This document shows, piece by piece, positions 18,432-25,743 of a DNA stretch of 64,000 nucleotides. The notes beneath the pieces are model-generated. The model was not told the origin of the DNA, did not search any database, and was given only the letters and a program-made list of their open reading frames with translations. The number at the start of each line of letters is the position of its first letter. The stretch's first letter is position 1. The stretch is from the NCBI RefSeq assembly GCF_003336205.1, contig NZ_QPIE01000005.1, positions 1 to 64,000 on the forward strand, written 5' to 3'. The position numbers and the translations under genes were made by a program. The stretch is from Chryseobacterium lacus. Its GTDB lineage: Bacteria; Bacteroidota; Bacteroidia; Flavobacteriales; Weeksellaceae.

Positions 18432-19550
18432 ATGAAAAAAATAGGAATTACCGGCCAGGAAGGATTTGTCGGAAAACATTTATACAACACCCTTGGATTA
18501 TATCCTGAAGAATTTGAACAAATTCCGTTTGAACGCAACTTCTTTGAATCCGAAGAAAAACTCGACGCCTTTGTTTCCCAATGTGATGTGATTGTTCACC
18601 TGGCAGCGATGAACCGTCACGATTCTGAACAAGTGATTTATGATACCAACGTTGCGTTGGCAAATCAATTAGTAGATTCACTGAAACGAACAGCATCAAA
18701 AGCCCATGTGCTCATTTCATCCTCAACCCAGGAAGAAAGAGATAATCTTTACGGAAAATCAAAACGTGAGTGTAGAGAAGCTTTGGTGAAGTGGGCAAAA
18801 CAAAGCGGAGGTAAAATCTCAGGCCTCATCATTCCCAATGTTTTTGGCGCTTTTGGAAAACCATTTTATAATTCTTTCATTGCCACTTTTTGTCATCAAT
18901 TAACACATGGTGAAACGCCAACGATTGCCAACGACGGCGAAGTAAAGCTCATTTATGTGCAAGAACTGGTGGATCGAATCATTGAGGAAATCAGAAATGG
19001 AAATTCAAGTCCGGAATTATATATAGAACCGACAGCCACCAAAAAGGTATCGGAAGTATTATCTTTATTAACGGAATACAAAACTAAATATTTTGACGGA
19101 GGCGAAATTCCCGTCATCAATAATACGTTCGAACACAACCTGTTCAATACCTTTCGCTCGTATATGGATTATGCAACCCATTTTCCGGTGAAGTTCACAC
19201 AGCACACCGATCCCAGAGGCGCATTTGTGGAAGTCATTCGATTAGGAATAGGAGGGCAATGCTCTTTCTCGACCACAGTGCCGGGAATCACGAGAGGAAA
19301 TCATTATCATACCCGGAAAATCGAAAGATTCGCAGTCATCAAAGGAAAAGCTCTGATCCAACTTCGTAAAATAGATACCGATGAAGTCCTCAATTTCCAC
19401 CTCGACGGCAACGAACCCGCTTATGTAGATATGCCCATCTGGTACACCCACAACATTAAAAACATCGGCGATGAAGAATTGTACACCATCTTCTGGATCA
19501 ATGAACCCTACGATCCCGCCGATGCGGATACGTACTTGCTGGAAGTGTAG
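18432..19550 (+). CDS. capF: UDP-2-acetamido-2,6-dideoxy-hexulose reductase/epimerase, CapF type
   Basis: Bifunctional second enzyme of UDP-L-FucNAc synthesis. The N-terminal SDR domain begins MKKIGITGQEGFVGKHL and includes YGKSKRECRE (the Tyr-Lys pair). The C-terminal cupin has GITRGNHYHTRKIERFAVIKG with metal-binding histidines, and a GDEELYTIFWINEPYDP end typical of CapF. Length 372 fits. It is separated from capE by the WxcM-like cupin and from capG by a GxxExxY gene and repeats. Confidence 0.92.
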   Translation: MKKIGITGQEGFVGKHLYNTLGLYPEEFEQIPFERNFFESEEKLDAFVSQCDVIVHLAAMNRHDSEQVIYDTNVALANQLVDSLKRTASKAHVLISSSTQEERDNLYGKSKRECREALVKWAKQSGGKISGLIIPNVFGAFGKPFYNSFIATFCHQLTHGETPTIANDGEVKLIYVQELVDRIIEEIRNGNSSPELYIEPTATKKVSEVLSLLTEYKTKYFDGGEIPVINNTFEHNLFNTFRSYMDYATHFPVKFTQHTDPRGAFVEVIRLGIGGQCSFSTTVPGITRGNHYHTRKIERFAVIKGKALIQLRKIDTDEVLNFHLDGNEPAYVDMPIWYTHNIKNIGDEELYTIFWINEPYDPADADTYLLEV

Positions 19551-19882
19551 AGGGGTTCTCGCAGATTTGGAAAGGTTCTCAGTAGAAATGTTTTGTTTCA
19601 CGCAGATGTACGCAGATTTAAACGCGCAGATTGCCGCAGATCTTAAAAGCATCATGCAGATGCCTAAAATAACAATCAGCATGAATGTGCGTGAATTAAA
19701 ATTAACTTGAAACAAAAAAACTAAAATGAATCATTAGGAGAACGAAAATCTCCGAGAAACAAAAAACCAGCATGAAACAAAAAACCAGAATGAATCTTTA
19801 TCTGCAAAAAATCAGCATAAATAATTCACGCAAATCTGCGTGAAACAAAAGCATCAAAATAAAAAACCAGAATCCAGACACT
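19551..19882. repeat. Repeat-filled linker after capF with a TTCACGCA hairpin
   Basis: No convincing gene is present in these 332 nt. Positions 19595-19645 hold three variants of CGCAGAT-type words in the same sense as those after capE. At 19825-19844 an 8-bp perfect inverted repeat, TTCACGCA-AATC-TGCGTGAA, joins one orientation of the repeat to the other. Between them lie AAACAAAAAACCAG words. Confidence 0.6.
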
Positions 19883-20260
19883 ATGGAGGAAAATAATATA
19901 TCTTACCTGATCAGAGGATGTATATTTAAGGTCTACAATGCAGTAGGCCCGGGATTATTAGAATCTGCCTATGAGACAGCTCTTGCTTACGAGTTACAAA
20001 AGGCAGGTTTACAAGTTCAAACGCAGGTAGTATTACCCTTTCAATATGAATCAATATCTTTGGATGTAGGTTACAGAGTCGATATTCTGGTAGAAAACAA
20101 AGTGCTCATCGAAGTTAAATCGGTAGAGGAACTGGCAGAAGTTCATTTTAAGCAATTGACTACTTATTTGAAATTGTCAGGTTTAAAATTAGGAATTTTA
20201 GTTAATTTTAATACTGCAGAAATTAATGAGTCCATTAAAAGAGTGGCCAATAAATTATAA
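19883..20260 (+). CDS. GxxExxY protein (PDDEXK-like family)
   Basis: A 125-residue protein carrying the family signature GLLESAY (G24, E27, Y30) and a nuclease-like core with D67 and EVK (77-79), matching the PD-(D/E)xK_3 family. The biological role of these proteins is not established. Like the four-helix-bundle gene at 3285 it sits alone between degenerate repeats inside the capsule locus and interrupts the capE-capF-capG set. Confidence 0.85.
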   Translation: MEENNISYLIRGCIFKVYNAVGPGLLESAYETALAYELQKAGLQVQTQVVLPFQYESISLDVGYRVDILVENKVLIEVKSVEELAEVHFKQLTTYLKLSGLKLGILVNFNTAEINESIKRVANKL

Positions 20261-20283
20261 TCATGTAAATGTAATAAGCTTAA

Positions 20284-20692
20284 TTTGCATCAATAACGCT
20301 GCGAAAATCTGCGTGAAATAAAAAACATGAATCATTGGGAACGAAAATTAGCGAAGATCGGAATCATCATAAATTTGCATCAATAAATCTGCGAAAATCT
20401 GCGTGAAATAAAAAACAAGAATCATAGGAGAAACGAAAATCTGCGAAAATCGAAATCATTATAAATTTGCATCAATAAATCTGCGAAAATCTGCGTGAAA
20501 AAAAACATGAATCATTGGGAAAACTAAAATCTGCGAAAATCGAAATCCGCATAAATTTGGATAAATAAATCTGCGTGAATCTGCGTGAAAAAAAACATGA
20601 AACATAGGAGAAACCAAAATATGCAAAAATCAAAATCATCATAAATTTGCATCAATAAATCTGCGAAAATCTGCGTGAAAAACACCTTGAAA
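20284..20692. repeat. Five-copy tandem repeat of about 90 bp
   Basis: The word ATAAATTTGCATCAATAAAT and the following CTGCGAAAATCTGCGTGAAA-type sequence recur with anchor positions (the G of TTTG) at 20287, 20377, 20469, 20559 and 20649, giving steps of 90, 92, 90 and 90 bp. Copies differ by scattered substitutions. The last copy runs to within about 30 nt of the capG start. No ORF covers it and unit length is far too long for a CRISPR repeat-spacer pattern with unique spacers. Confidence 0.85.
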
Positions 20693-20716
20693 GAAAACAA
20701 TCAGCGAGAACCCACT

Positions 20717-21856
20717 ATGAAAAAACTTAAAGTCATGACCGTCGTCGGTACCCGACCCGAGATCATTCGTTTATCAAGAGTCCTTATGGCGCTCGACCAA
20801 TCCGAAGCCATCGAACACACCATAGTCCACACCGGCCAGAACTACGATTACGAACTGAACCAGATCTTCTTTGAAGATTTAGGCCTACGCAAACCCGATT
20901 ATTTTTTGGAAGCCGCAGGGAAAACTGCCACAGAAACCGTCGGGAACATCCTGATTAAAATCGACCCACTGTTGGAAGAACTACAACCCGATGCTTTTCT
21001 GGTTTTGGGCGATACCAATTCGTGTCTGTGTGCGATTCCTGCCAAAAAGCGTCACATCCCGATTTTCCACATGGAAGCAGGTAATAGATGTTTTGATCAG
21101 CGGGTTCCTGAGGAAACCAACCGCAAAATTGTGGATCACGTCTCTGACATTAACCTCACCTATTCCGATATAGCGCGAGAATATCTATTGAGAGAAGGCC
21201 TTCCCGCCGACCGCATCATCAAGACCGGTTCGCCCATGTTTGAAGTGCTGAACCATTATTTGCCTCAAATCAAAGCTTCGGACGTGTTAAAGAAACTGAA
21301 CCTGGAAAAAGGAAAATATTTTGTGATTTCTTCGCACAGGGAAGAAAACATCAATTCGGAGAAGAACTTTCGTGGGTTGATGGGCTCCCTGAATGCGATC
21401 GCTGAAAAGTACGGATATCCGGTGATTGTTTCCACGCATCCGCGAACCCAGAACATGATCAATAAAATGCAGATCGAAATGCGGCCCGAAATCCAATTGC
21501 TGAAACCCCTCGGTTTCCACGACTATAATGCACTGCAAATGCACTCCTACGCCGTATTGTCCGACTCCGGCACCATTTCTGAAGAATCCTCAATTCTGAA
21601 CTTCAGAGCCTTGAACATTCGCCAGGCGCACGAAAGGCCGGAAGCCATGGAAGAAGCATCGGTCATGATGGTCGGCCTCTCACCGGAAAGAATCCTTCAG
21701 GGTCTCGTGCAGGTGCTGTGCCAGGAAGTCGGTGACACCCGCAACTTCAGGCCGGTAGCCGATTACTCGATGCCGAATGTATCGGAAAAAGTGGTGAGAA
21801 TTATCCTGTCGTACACGGATTATGTGAAAAGAACTGTTTGGTCTGAAAAAATATAA
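20717..21856 (+). CDS. capG: UDP-N-acetyl-L-fucosamine-forming 2-epimerase, CapG/WbjD type
   Basis: Third enzyme of UDP-L-FucNAc synthesis, a WecB-family 2-epimerase. Motifs: GTRPEIIRLSRVLMALD, HTGQNYDYELNQIFF, LGDTNSCLCAIPAKK, HMEAGNRCFDQRVPEETNRK, SHREEN, STHPRTQ, SDSGTISEESS. The NRCFDQRVPEE form distinguishes the FucNAc/CapG group from plain WecB. The ATG at 20717 (MKKLKVMTVVGTRPE) is preferred over an in-frame upstream ATG at 20675 that lies in the tandem repeat. One nucleotide separates its stop from the next ATG. Confidence 0.9.
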   Translation: MKKLKVMTVVGTRPEIIRLSRVLMALDQSEAIEHTIVHTGQNYDYELNQIFFEDLGLRKPDYFLEAAGKTATETVGNILIKIDPLLEELQPDAFLVLGDTNSCLCAIPAKKRHIPIFHMEAGNRCFDQRVPEETNRKIVDHVSDINLTYSDIAREYLLREGLPADRIIKTGSPMFEVLNHYLPQIKASDVLKKLNLEKGKYFVISSHREENINSEKNFRGLMGSLNAIAEKYGYPVIVSTHPRTQNMINKMQIEMRPEIQLLKPLGFHDYNALQMHSYAVLSDSGTISEESSILNFRALNIRQAHERPEAMEEASVMMVGLSPERILQGLVQVLCQEVGDTRNFRPVADYSMPNVSEKVVRIILSYTDYVKRTVWSEKI

Positions 21857-21857
21857 G

Positions 21858-23060
21858 ATGAATGTACTTTTTCTGACATTGGTAGAAATTAATTCTGTAG
21901 AAGAACGTGGAATTTATCAGGACTTACTGCGAAAGTTCAGGGATGAAGGCCACAGCATCACCATTGTAAGTCCTGTCGAACGGCGGAGAAGCATCAAAAC
22001 AAACCTGACTGTAAAAGAGGGGATTACCCTGCTTCAGGTGCAGACATTGAATATACAGAAGACCAATATTGTAGAAAAAGGAATCGGTACGCTGGCTTTG
22101 GAGTATCAGTATCTCAGAGCTGTGAAGAAGTATCTGATAAAAGAAAAGTTTGATTTGGTGCTGTACTCCACGCCTCCGATTACTTTGGTAAAGGTGGTAG
22201 AATATATTAAGAAAAGAGACGGTGCATTCGCCTACCTGTTGTTGAAGGATATCTTTCCTCAGAATGCGGTGGATATGAAAATGATAGCCGAAAATGGTTT
22301 GATCCACCGTCAATTTCAGAAGAAAGAGAGAAAGTTATACGAGGTTTCAGATGCCATAGGCACCATGTCTCCCGCAAACGCCGAATTCGTTGCACGGAAT
22401 CATCCGTATTTAGATGCTTCGAAAATTGAAGTGAATCCTAACTCTATTGTACCGTTGTATCTGAGCTACACCGAAGAAGAGAAAAAGCGAATTAGACAAA
22501 AGTATGACCTGCCAACGGATAAACGGCTATTGGTTTACGGGGGAAATTTAGGCAGGCCACAGGGCCTGGATTTTTTACTGGAAACCATTACCGCAGTTTC
22601 TTTTGAACAGGCCTTCTTTTTAATTGTTGGTGAAGGGACGGAGTACAACCGCATCCAGCAATGGATGGAGAATAATAGACCTGTCAATGCGAAACTATTA
22701 AGAAAACTGCCCAAAGAAGATTATGATATGCTGCTTTCTTCCTGCGATATTGGGTTGATTTTTTTAGACAGGAATTTTACGATCCCGAATTTTCCGTCCC
22801 GGTTACTCTCTTATCTGGAAATGCAGATGCCCGTGATCGCTGCTACAGACCCGAACACTGACATAGGCGATATCATTGAAAAACACAGATGTGGATACAA
22901 AGTGCCTGCCGGTGACAGAGAACGGATGGTGACAGTAGTGGACTTGTTGATGGATGTGGATCTTGCTCAGTACAGACAGCCCTGTAAAAACCTGTTGGAG
23001 AGCGAATATCATACCCGCCGGTCTTATGATATTATTATGAAATGGTTTCATAAGAAATAA
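21858..23060 (+). CDS. wbuB: Glycosyltransferase, WbuB-like (GT4)
   Basis: A 400-residue GT4 enzyme whose N-terminus MNVLFLTLVEINSVEERGIY and the motifs PPITLVKVVEYIKKR, LLKDIFPQNAVDM, LLVYGGNLGRPQGLDFLL and GDIIEKHRCGYKVPAGD match the WbuB family, transferases described for L-FucNAc in O-antigen loci. Location next to capG supports use of UDP-L-FucNAc as donor; that specificity is an inference. Confidence 0.85.
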   Translation: MNVLFLTLVEINSVEERGIYQDLLRKFRDEGHSITIVSPVERRRSIKTNLTVKEGITLLQVQTLNIQKTNIVEKGIGTLALEYQYLRAVKKYLIKEKFDLVLYSTPPITLVKVVEYIKKRDGAFAYLLLKDIFPQNAVDMKMIAENGLIHRQFQKKERKLYEVSDAIGTMSPANAEFVARNHPYLDASKIEVNPNSIVPLYLSYTEEEKKRIRQKYDLPTDKRLLVYGGNLGRPQGLDFLLETITAVSFEQAFFLIVGEGTEYNRIQQWMENNRPVNAKLLRKLPKEDYDMLLSSCDIGLIFLDRNFTIPNFPSRLLSYLEMQMPVIAATDPNTDIGDIIEKHRCGYKVPAGDRERMVTVVDLLMDVDLAQYRQPCKNLLESEYHTRRSYDIIMKWFHKK

Positions 23061-23097
23061 TTCCACTCCATAATTGGTGGTTATGATCGGGTACCCT

Positions 23098-23121
23098 CTT
23101 TCAGGCTGAGCCTGACGAAGC
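23098..23121. repeat. REP-like palindrome, inverted copy 2
   Basis: CTTTCAGGCTGAGCCTGACG contains the perfect inverted repeat TCAGGCT-G-AGCCTGA and is the reverse-complement relative of 18213-18236. Confidence 0.6.
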
Positions 23122-23134
23122 CTTCTCACCCTTT

Positions 23135-23257
23135 AAATCCCGGCACATTTTACTTCGGATCTAAAGGGAGCTGTGCCGTGATTTTTTATCTCACCAACAG
23201 GTAAGGGAATAGATTTTTCTCACCCTTTAGGGTTGGGGGAAAAGAAAAATCGGTTCC
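23135..23257. repeat. Composite hairpin repeat, copy 1 (elements A and B)
   Basis: Element A (23135-23187) folds through AAATCCCGGCACA and TGTGCCGTGATTT. Element B (23206-23257) folds through GGAATAGATTTTTCT and AGAAAAATCGGTTCC around a CACCCTTTAGGG core. A second, diverged copy is at 26747-26954. It lies between the WbuB-like and sugar-transferase genes. Confidence 0.7.
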
Positions 23258-23341
23258 AGTACAATCAAATCCAAGCCATTAACCGATTAATGTTTAACCA
23301 TTTTTCCTTATTTTAGCCCTCTAAACCATGAACTCCCTTCC

Positions 23342-23950
23342 ATGTACAAAAATGGATTAAAACGCTTCTTCGATTTTTTGGCCGCTTTCACAGGCTTGCT
23401 CATTTTAAGCCCCGTATTTGTGCTGGTAACGGTTGGCTTGTATTTCGCTAATAACGGGAAACCTTTTTTCTTCCAGACCCGCCCGGGAAAGAATGCCAGG
23501 CTGTTCCGCATCATCAAGTTCAAAACCATGAATGATAAAAAGGATGCGCAGGGACAGTTGCTGCCCGATGCGCAGAGATTAACCAAAATAGGGAATTTTG
23601 TGCGCAAAACATCTTTGGATGAAATCCCGCAGCTGATCAATGTCCTGAAAGGGGAGATGTCATTAATCGGTCCCCGGCCGCTGCTTCCGGAATACCTGCC
23701 GCTTTATTCGCCTGAACAGTACCGCCGGCATGAAGTGCGTCCCGGGATTACCGGCTGGGCACAGGTAAACGGCAGAAACGCCATCAGTTGGCAGCAGAAA
23801 TTTGAGTATGATGTCTGGTATGTAGATCACCTGAGTTTTACTCTGGATCTGCGCATTCTTTTCCTCACCCTGAAAAAAGTGGTCATCAGTGAAGGAATCA
23901 ACACGGATGGGCAGGCCACTACCGAACGTTTTAAAGGAAATGCGATATGA
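23342..23950 (+). CDS. Initiating sugar-1-phosphate transferase, PglC/WcaJ family
   Basis: Transfers a sugar phosphate from a UDP-sugar to undecaprenyl phosphate and so starts repeat-unit assembly. It is the short (202-residue) monotopic form: one N-terminal hydrophobic segment (about 13-35), then FKTMNDKKDAQG, the catalytic TSLDEIPQLINVLKGEMSLIGPRPLLPEY region, and RHEVRPGITGWAQVNGRN. It overlaps the acetyltransferase by 4 nt (ATGA), as in the PglC-PglD arrangement. Confidence 0.9.
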   Translation: MYKNGLKRFFDFLAAFTGLLILSPVFVLVTVGLYFANNGKPFFFQTRPGKNARLFRIIKFKTMNDKKDAQGQLLPDAQRLTKIGNFVRKTSLDEIPQLINVLKGEMSLIGPRPLLPEYLPLYSPEQYRRHEVRPGITGWAQVNGRNAISWQQKFEYDVWYVDHLSFTLDLRILFLTLKKVVISEGINTDGQATTERFKGNAI

Positions 23951-24534
23951 TTATATTTGGAGCCAGTGGACACGCAAAAGTCATCCTGGATATTTTGCTC
24001 GCAAACAAAAGGGAGGTAGAGAAAATCGTTGATGATGCTCCTCCGGTGGAGGAGATTTTCGGCATTCCGGTTGAACGCTGTGTTGAAGTGTACCCTGAAG
24101 AATCCGAGGCCGTCATTGCCATTGGCAGCAATACAACCCGGAAAAAATTCGCTTTGAAGTATCCGTTGCACTATATGAGCGCGGTTCATCCGGCCGCAAC
24201 GGTATCGCCCTTTTCAAAGGTAGGCGATGGTACCGTAGTCATGGCCTATGCCGTCATCAATCCCGGAGCGCAGATCGGGCAGCACTGCATCATCAACACG
24301 GCGGCCGTCGTAGAGCACGACTGTGAGCTGGCAGACTATGTTCATATTTCCCCGAATGCAGCACTGGCAGGAAATGTCACTGTAGGCGAAGGCACCCATA
24401 TTGGCATCGGAGCCTGTGTTATTCAGGGCATCACCATCGGCCAATGGTGCACCATCGGTGCCGGAGCGGTCATCATCCACGATGTTCCGGATGGCACCAC
24501 CGTGGTCGGAAATCCCGGCAGAATCGTGAAGTAA
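23947..24534 (+). CDS. Sugar O/N-acetyltransferase, PglD/NeuD family
   Basis: A 195-residue two-domain acyltransferase. The N-terminal Rossmann-like half starts MIIFGASGHAKVILDILLAN, typical of NeuD/PglD; the second half is a hexapeptide beta-helix with VEHDCELADYVHISPNAALAG and a TTVVGNPGRIVK end. PglD acetylates the 4-amino group of UDP-4-amino-4,6-dideoxy-GlcNAc. The aminotransferase that normally makes this substrate (PglE) is often adjacent but is absent here; the next 446 nt hold no gene. Confidence 0.85.
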   Translation: MIIFGASGHAKVILDILLANKREVEKIVDDAPPVEEIFGIPVERCVEVYPEESEAVIAIGSNTTRKKFALKYPLHYMSAVHPAATVSPFSKVGDGTVVMAYAVINPGAQIGQHCIINTAAVVEHDCELADYVHISPNAALAGNVTVGEGTHIGIGACVIQGITIGQWCTIGAGAVIIHDVPDGTTVVGNPGRIVK

Positions 24535-24800
24535 TACCCGAGTTCTTACCCTTTCAGGAAGGTGGCTTCATGCTGTTCACCTTTGAATCGGAACAAAAAA
24601 TGGATCAAAAAAAACAGATTTTCCATCAGAAAAAGGTAATAATGGTAGGTTTTTTGGTTGAAAAACAAGTTTTTAGGGAGGAATTCGGTACAAAAAAAGC
24701 AGAAAAAGTTTAATAAAAGGTGGGGGAATCAGAGGTTCTGACAAAAAATGACGGTGTTTTTGGGTGAAAATAGTTCGCCAAGAGAGTGAAAAATGGTTGT

Positions 24801-24890
24801 ATGCAAGAAAATTTGGGTTCGTAAGGACGAAAAAAAATAATGTAAAGACGAAAAAAAAGTCTATAAGGACGAAAAATAAATCCATATGTA
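24801..24890. repeat. Period-21 repeat with phased A-tracts
   Basis: TAAGGACGAAAAA-like words begin at 24822, 24843 and 24864, exactly 21 bp apart, with weaker matches on each side. Each unit holds an A-tract of 5 to 8 bases, so tracts are phased at two helical turns and may bend the DNA. The surrounding region 24535-24980 has no supported gene. Confidence 0.6.
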
Positions 24891-24927
24891 CAAAATTTGG
24901 TCTGAAAAACGTAACTTTACGGCACAA

Positions 24928-24958
24928 AAGAGCCCGACTTAAAAAGCCGGGACTCACA
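24928..24958 (-). terminator. Rho-independent terminator of the HU-like gene
   Basis: Read on the minus strand: CCCGGCTTTTTAAGTCGGG followed by CTCTTTT. The arms pair over eight positions with one mismatch, 23 nt after the stop at 24981. Confidence 0.8.
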
Positions 24959-24980
24959 ATCAAGCATTCAGGTCGTGCGG

Positions 24981-25367
24981 CTACACGTCCTGAACTTTTT
25001 TTACCGGGGCTATGGCCACCGTACGTTTCAACAACGGAGAAGGCGAGAAGATAATGCGCTTCTTGGTCACGTGTGACGCAGTCAGCTCTTCAGCAGTATC
25101 GGTTCCTGTTCCGCTCAGTGAAGGGCGGAAGGTTCCCAGATCTCCGAATTTCACGATGTATCCTTCCTGCAGATACTTCAGCAGTGATTTTTCCAGGCCG
25201 AAAAGCACGGCACGGATGTCCACACTGTTCAGCGTGGAAGCATCCGACAGCTCGTCGGAAATGGTTCGTACATCGATGGTTCCTGTGCTTTTCACCAGCG
25301 GATAATACTTCTTGGGATCATCCGGTAACAAAGGGTTTCGTCTTTCGACGGCTTTAAAAGTAATCAT
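24981..25367 (-). CDS. HU-like DNA-binding protein (HU-HIG type)
   Basis: A 128-residue nucleoid-associated protein of the Bacteroidota HU-like family, longer than classical HU (about 90). The HU core is recognisable in DPKKYYPLVKSTGTIDVRTI, NSVDIRAVLFGLEKSLLKYL and GDLGTFRPSLSGTGTDT. The ATG at 25367 (MITFKAVERR) is chosen over an upstream in-frame codon since it begins the conserved domain. The likely promoter is about 310 nt upstream inside the shared dyad at 25661, so the transcript has a long leader carrying a duplicated element. Divergent from the XRE regulator, next to the capsule locus; a role in capsule control is possible but unproven. Confidence 0.82.
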   Translation of the reverse strand: MITFKAVERRNPLLPDDPKKYYPLVKSTGTIDVRTISDELSDASTLNSVDIRAVLFGLEKSLLKYLQEGYIVKFGDLGTFRPSLSGTGTDTAEELTASHVTKKRIIFSPSPLLKRTVAIAPVKKVQDV

Positions 25368-25404
25368 AATAAATCTTTTTAAAATATTTAAAATTAAAAT
25401 TGAG

Positions 25405-25475
25405 TGGCTGCCAGGCTTGACCATTCAGCGGTGGCGCAGTTTGTTGTGTGAACCTGTAATGTTGGTCGGTTCGTG
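25405..25475. repeat. HU-leader element, copy 1
   Basis: About 65 bp containing ACCATTCAGC, GTGAACCTG and GGTCGGTTCG in this order. A hairpin GAACC-N13-GGTTC occurs at 25450-25472. Copy 2 begins about 120 bp downstream on the + strand. Confidence 0.7.
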
Positions 25476-25524
25476 AAATTCCTAAGTTGTGCATAACTTA
25501 ATTTTTAAATCAAAATAATCTTTG

Positions 25525-25597
25525 TGATGTCCGGGCTTTACCATTCAGCCGGGGTGATCTGTTCTCTTGAGTGAACCTGGAATGGTGGTCGGTTCGT
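25525..25597. repeat. HU-leader element, copy 2
   Basis: Same order of conserved blocks as copy 1, three bases longer between ACCATTCAGC and GGTCGGTTCG. The hairpin GAACC-N13-GGTTC is kept at 25573-25595. On the minus strand ACCATTC and GAATGGT can also pair. Confidence 0.7.
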
Positions 25598-25638
25598 TGA
25601 TGTCTATATCATTTTTTGCTTATTTAATGTTAATGTTT

Positions 25639-25669
25639 TTGCTAATCCAAACTATATTATGTATCTTTG
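25639..25669 (+). promoter_or_regulatory. Promoter of the XRE regulator
   Basis: TTG at 25639-25641, a 20-nt spacer and TATCTTTG at 25662-25669 give a good flavobacterial promoter; the leader to the ATG at 25744 is about 70 nt. Confidence 0.7.
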
Positions 25670-25684
25670 TCGATACAAATATAC
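25661..25684. promoter_or_regulatory. 24-bp dyad operator between the divergent HU and XRE genes
   Basis: The sequence follows GTATnTTTGTnnnnACAAAnATAC: nine of twelve base pairs are symmetric. It covers the + strand -7 element (25662-25669) and the minus strand -7 element TATATTTG (25683 down to 25676), which has a possible minus TTG at 25708-25706 after 22 nt. An autoregulatory operator bound by the XRE protein is the simplest reading. Confidence 0.6.
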
Positions 25685-25743
25685 AAAATTGTTTTTAATA
25701 AAAAACAAATGTACTATAAAAAACACATGTTATTTAAAAAATC

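Noticed and set aside
19471-19710. A 79-codon frame overlapping the end of capF
   Set aside because: Its second half is translated CGCAGAT repeat, and its first half overlaps the capF cupin in another frame.
20284-20692. Possible CRISPR array
   Set aside because: The whole 90-bp unit is repeated, including the parts that would be spacers; no cas genes are near.
24764-25054. Open frames on both strands with repeated Lys/Thr or Phe/Val segments
   Set aside because: The repeated peptides are produced by the period-21 A-tract repeat; the frame runs through the HU terminator and into the HU gene on the other strand.
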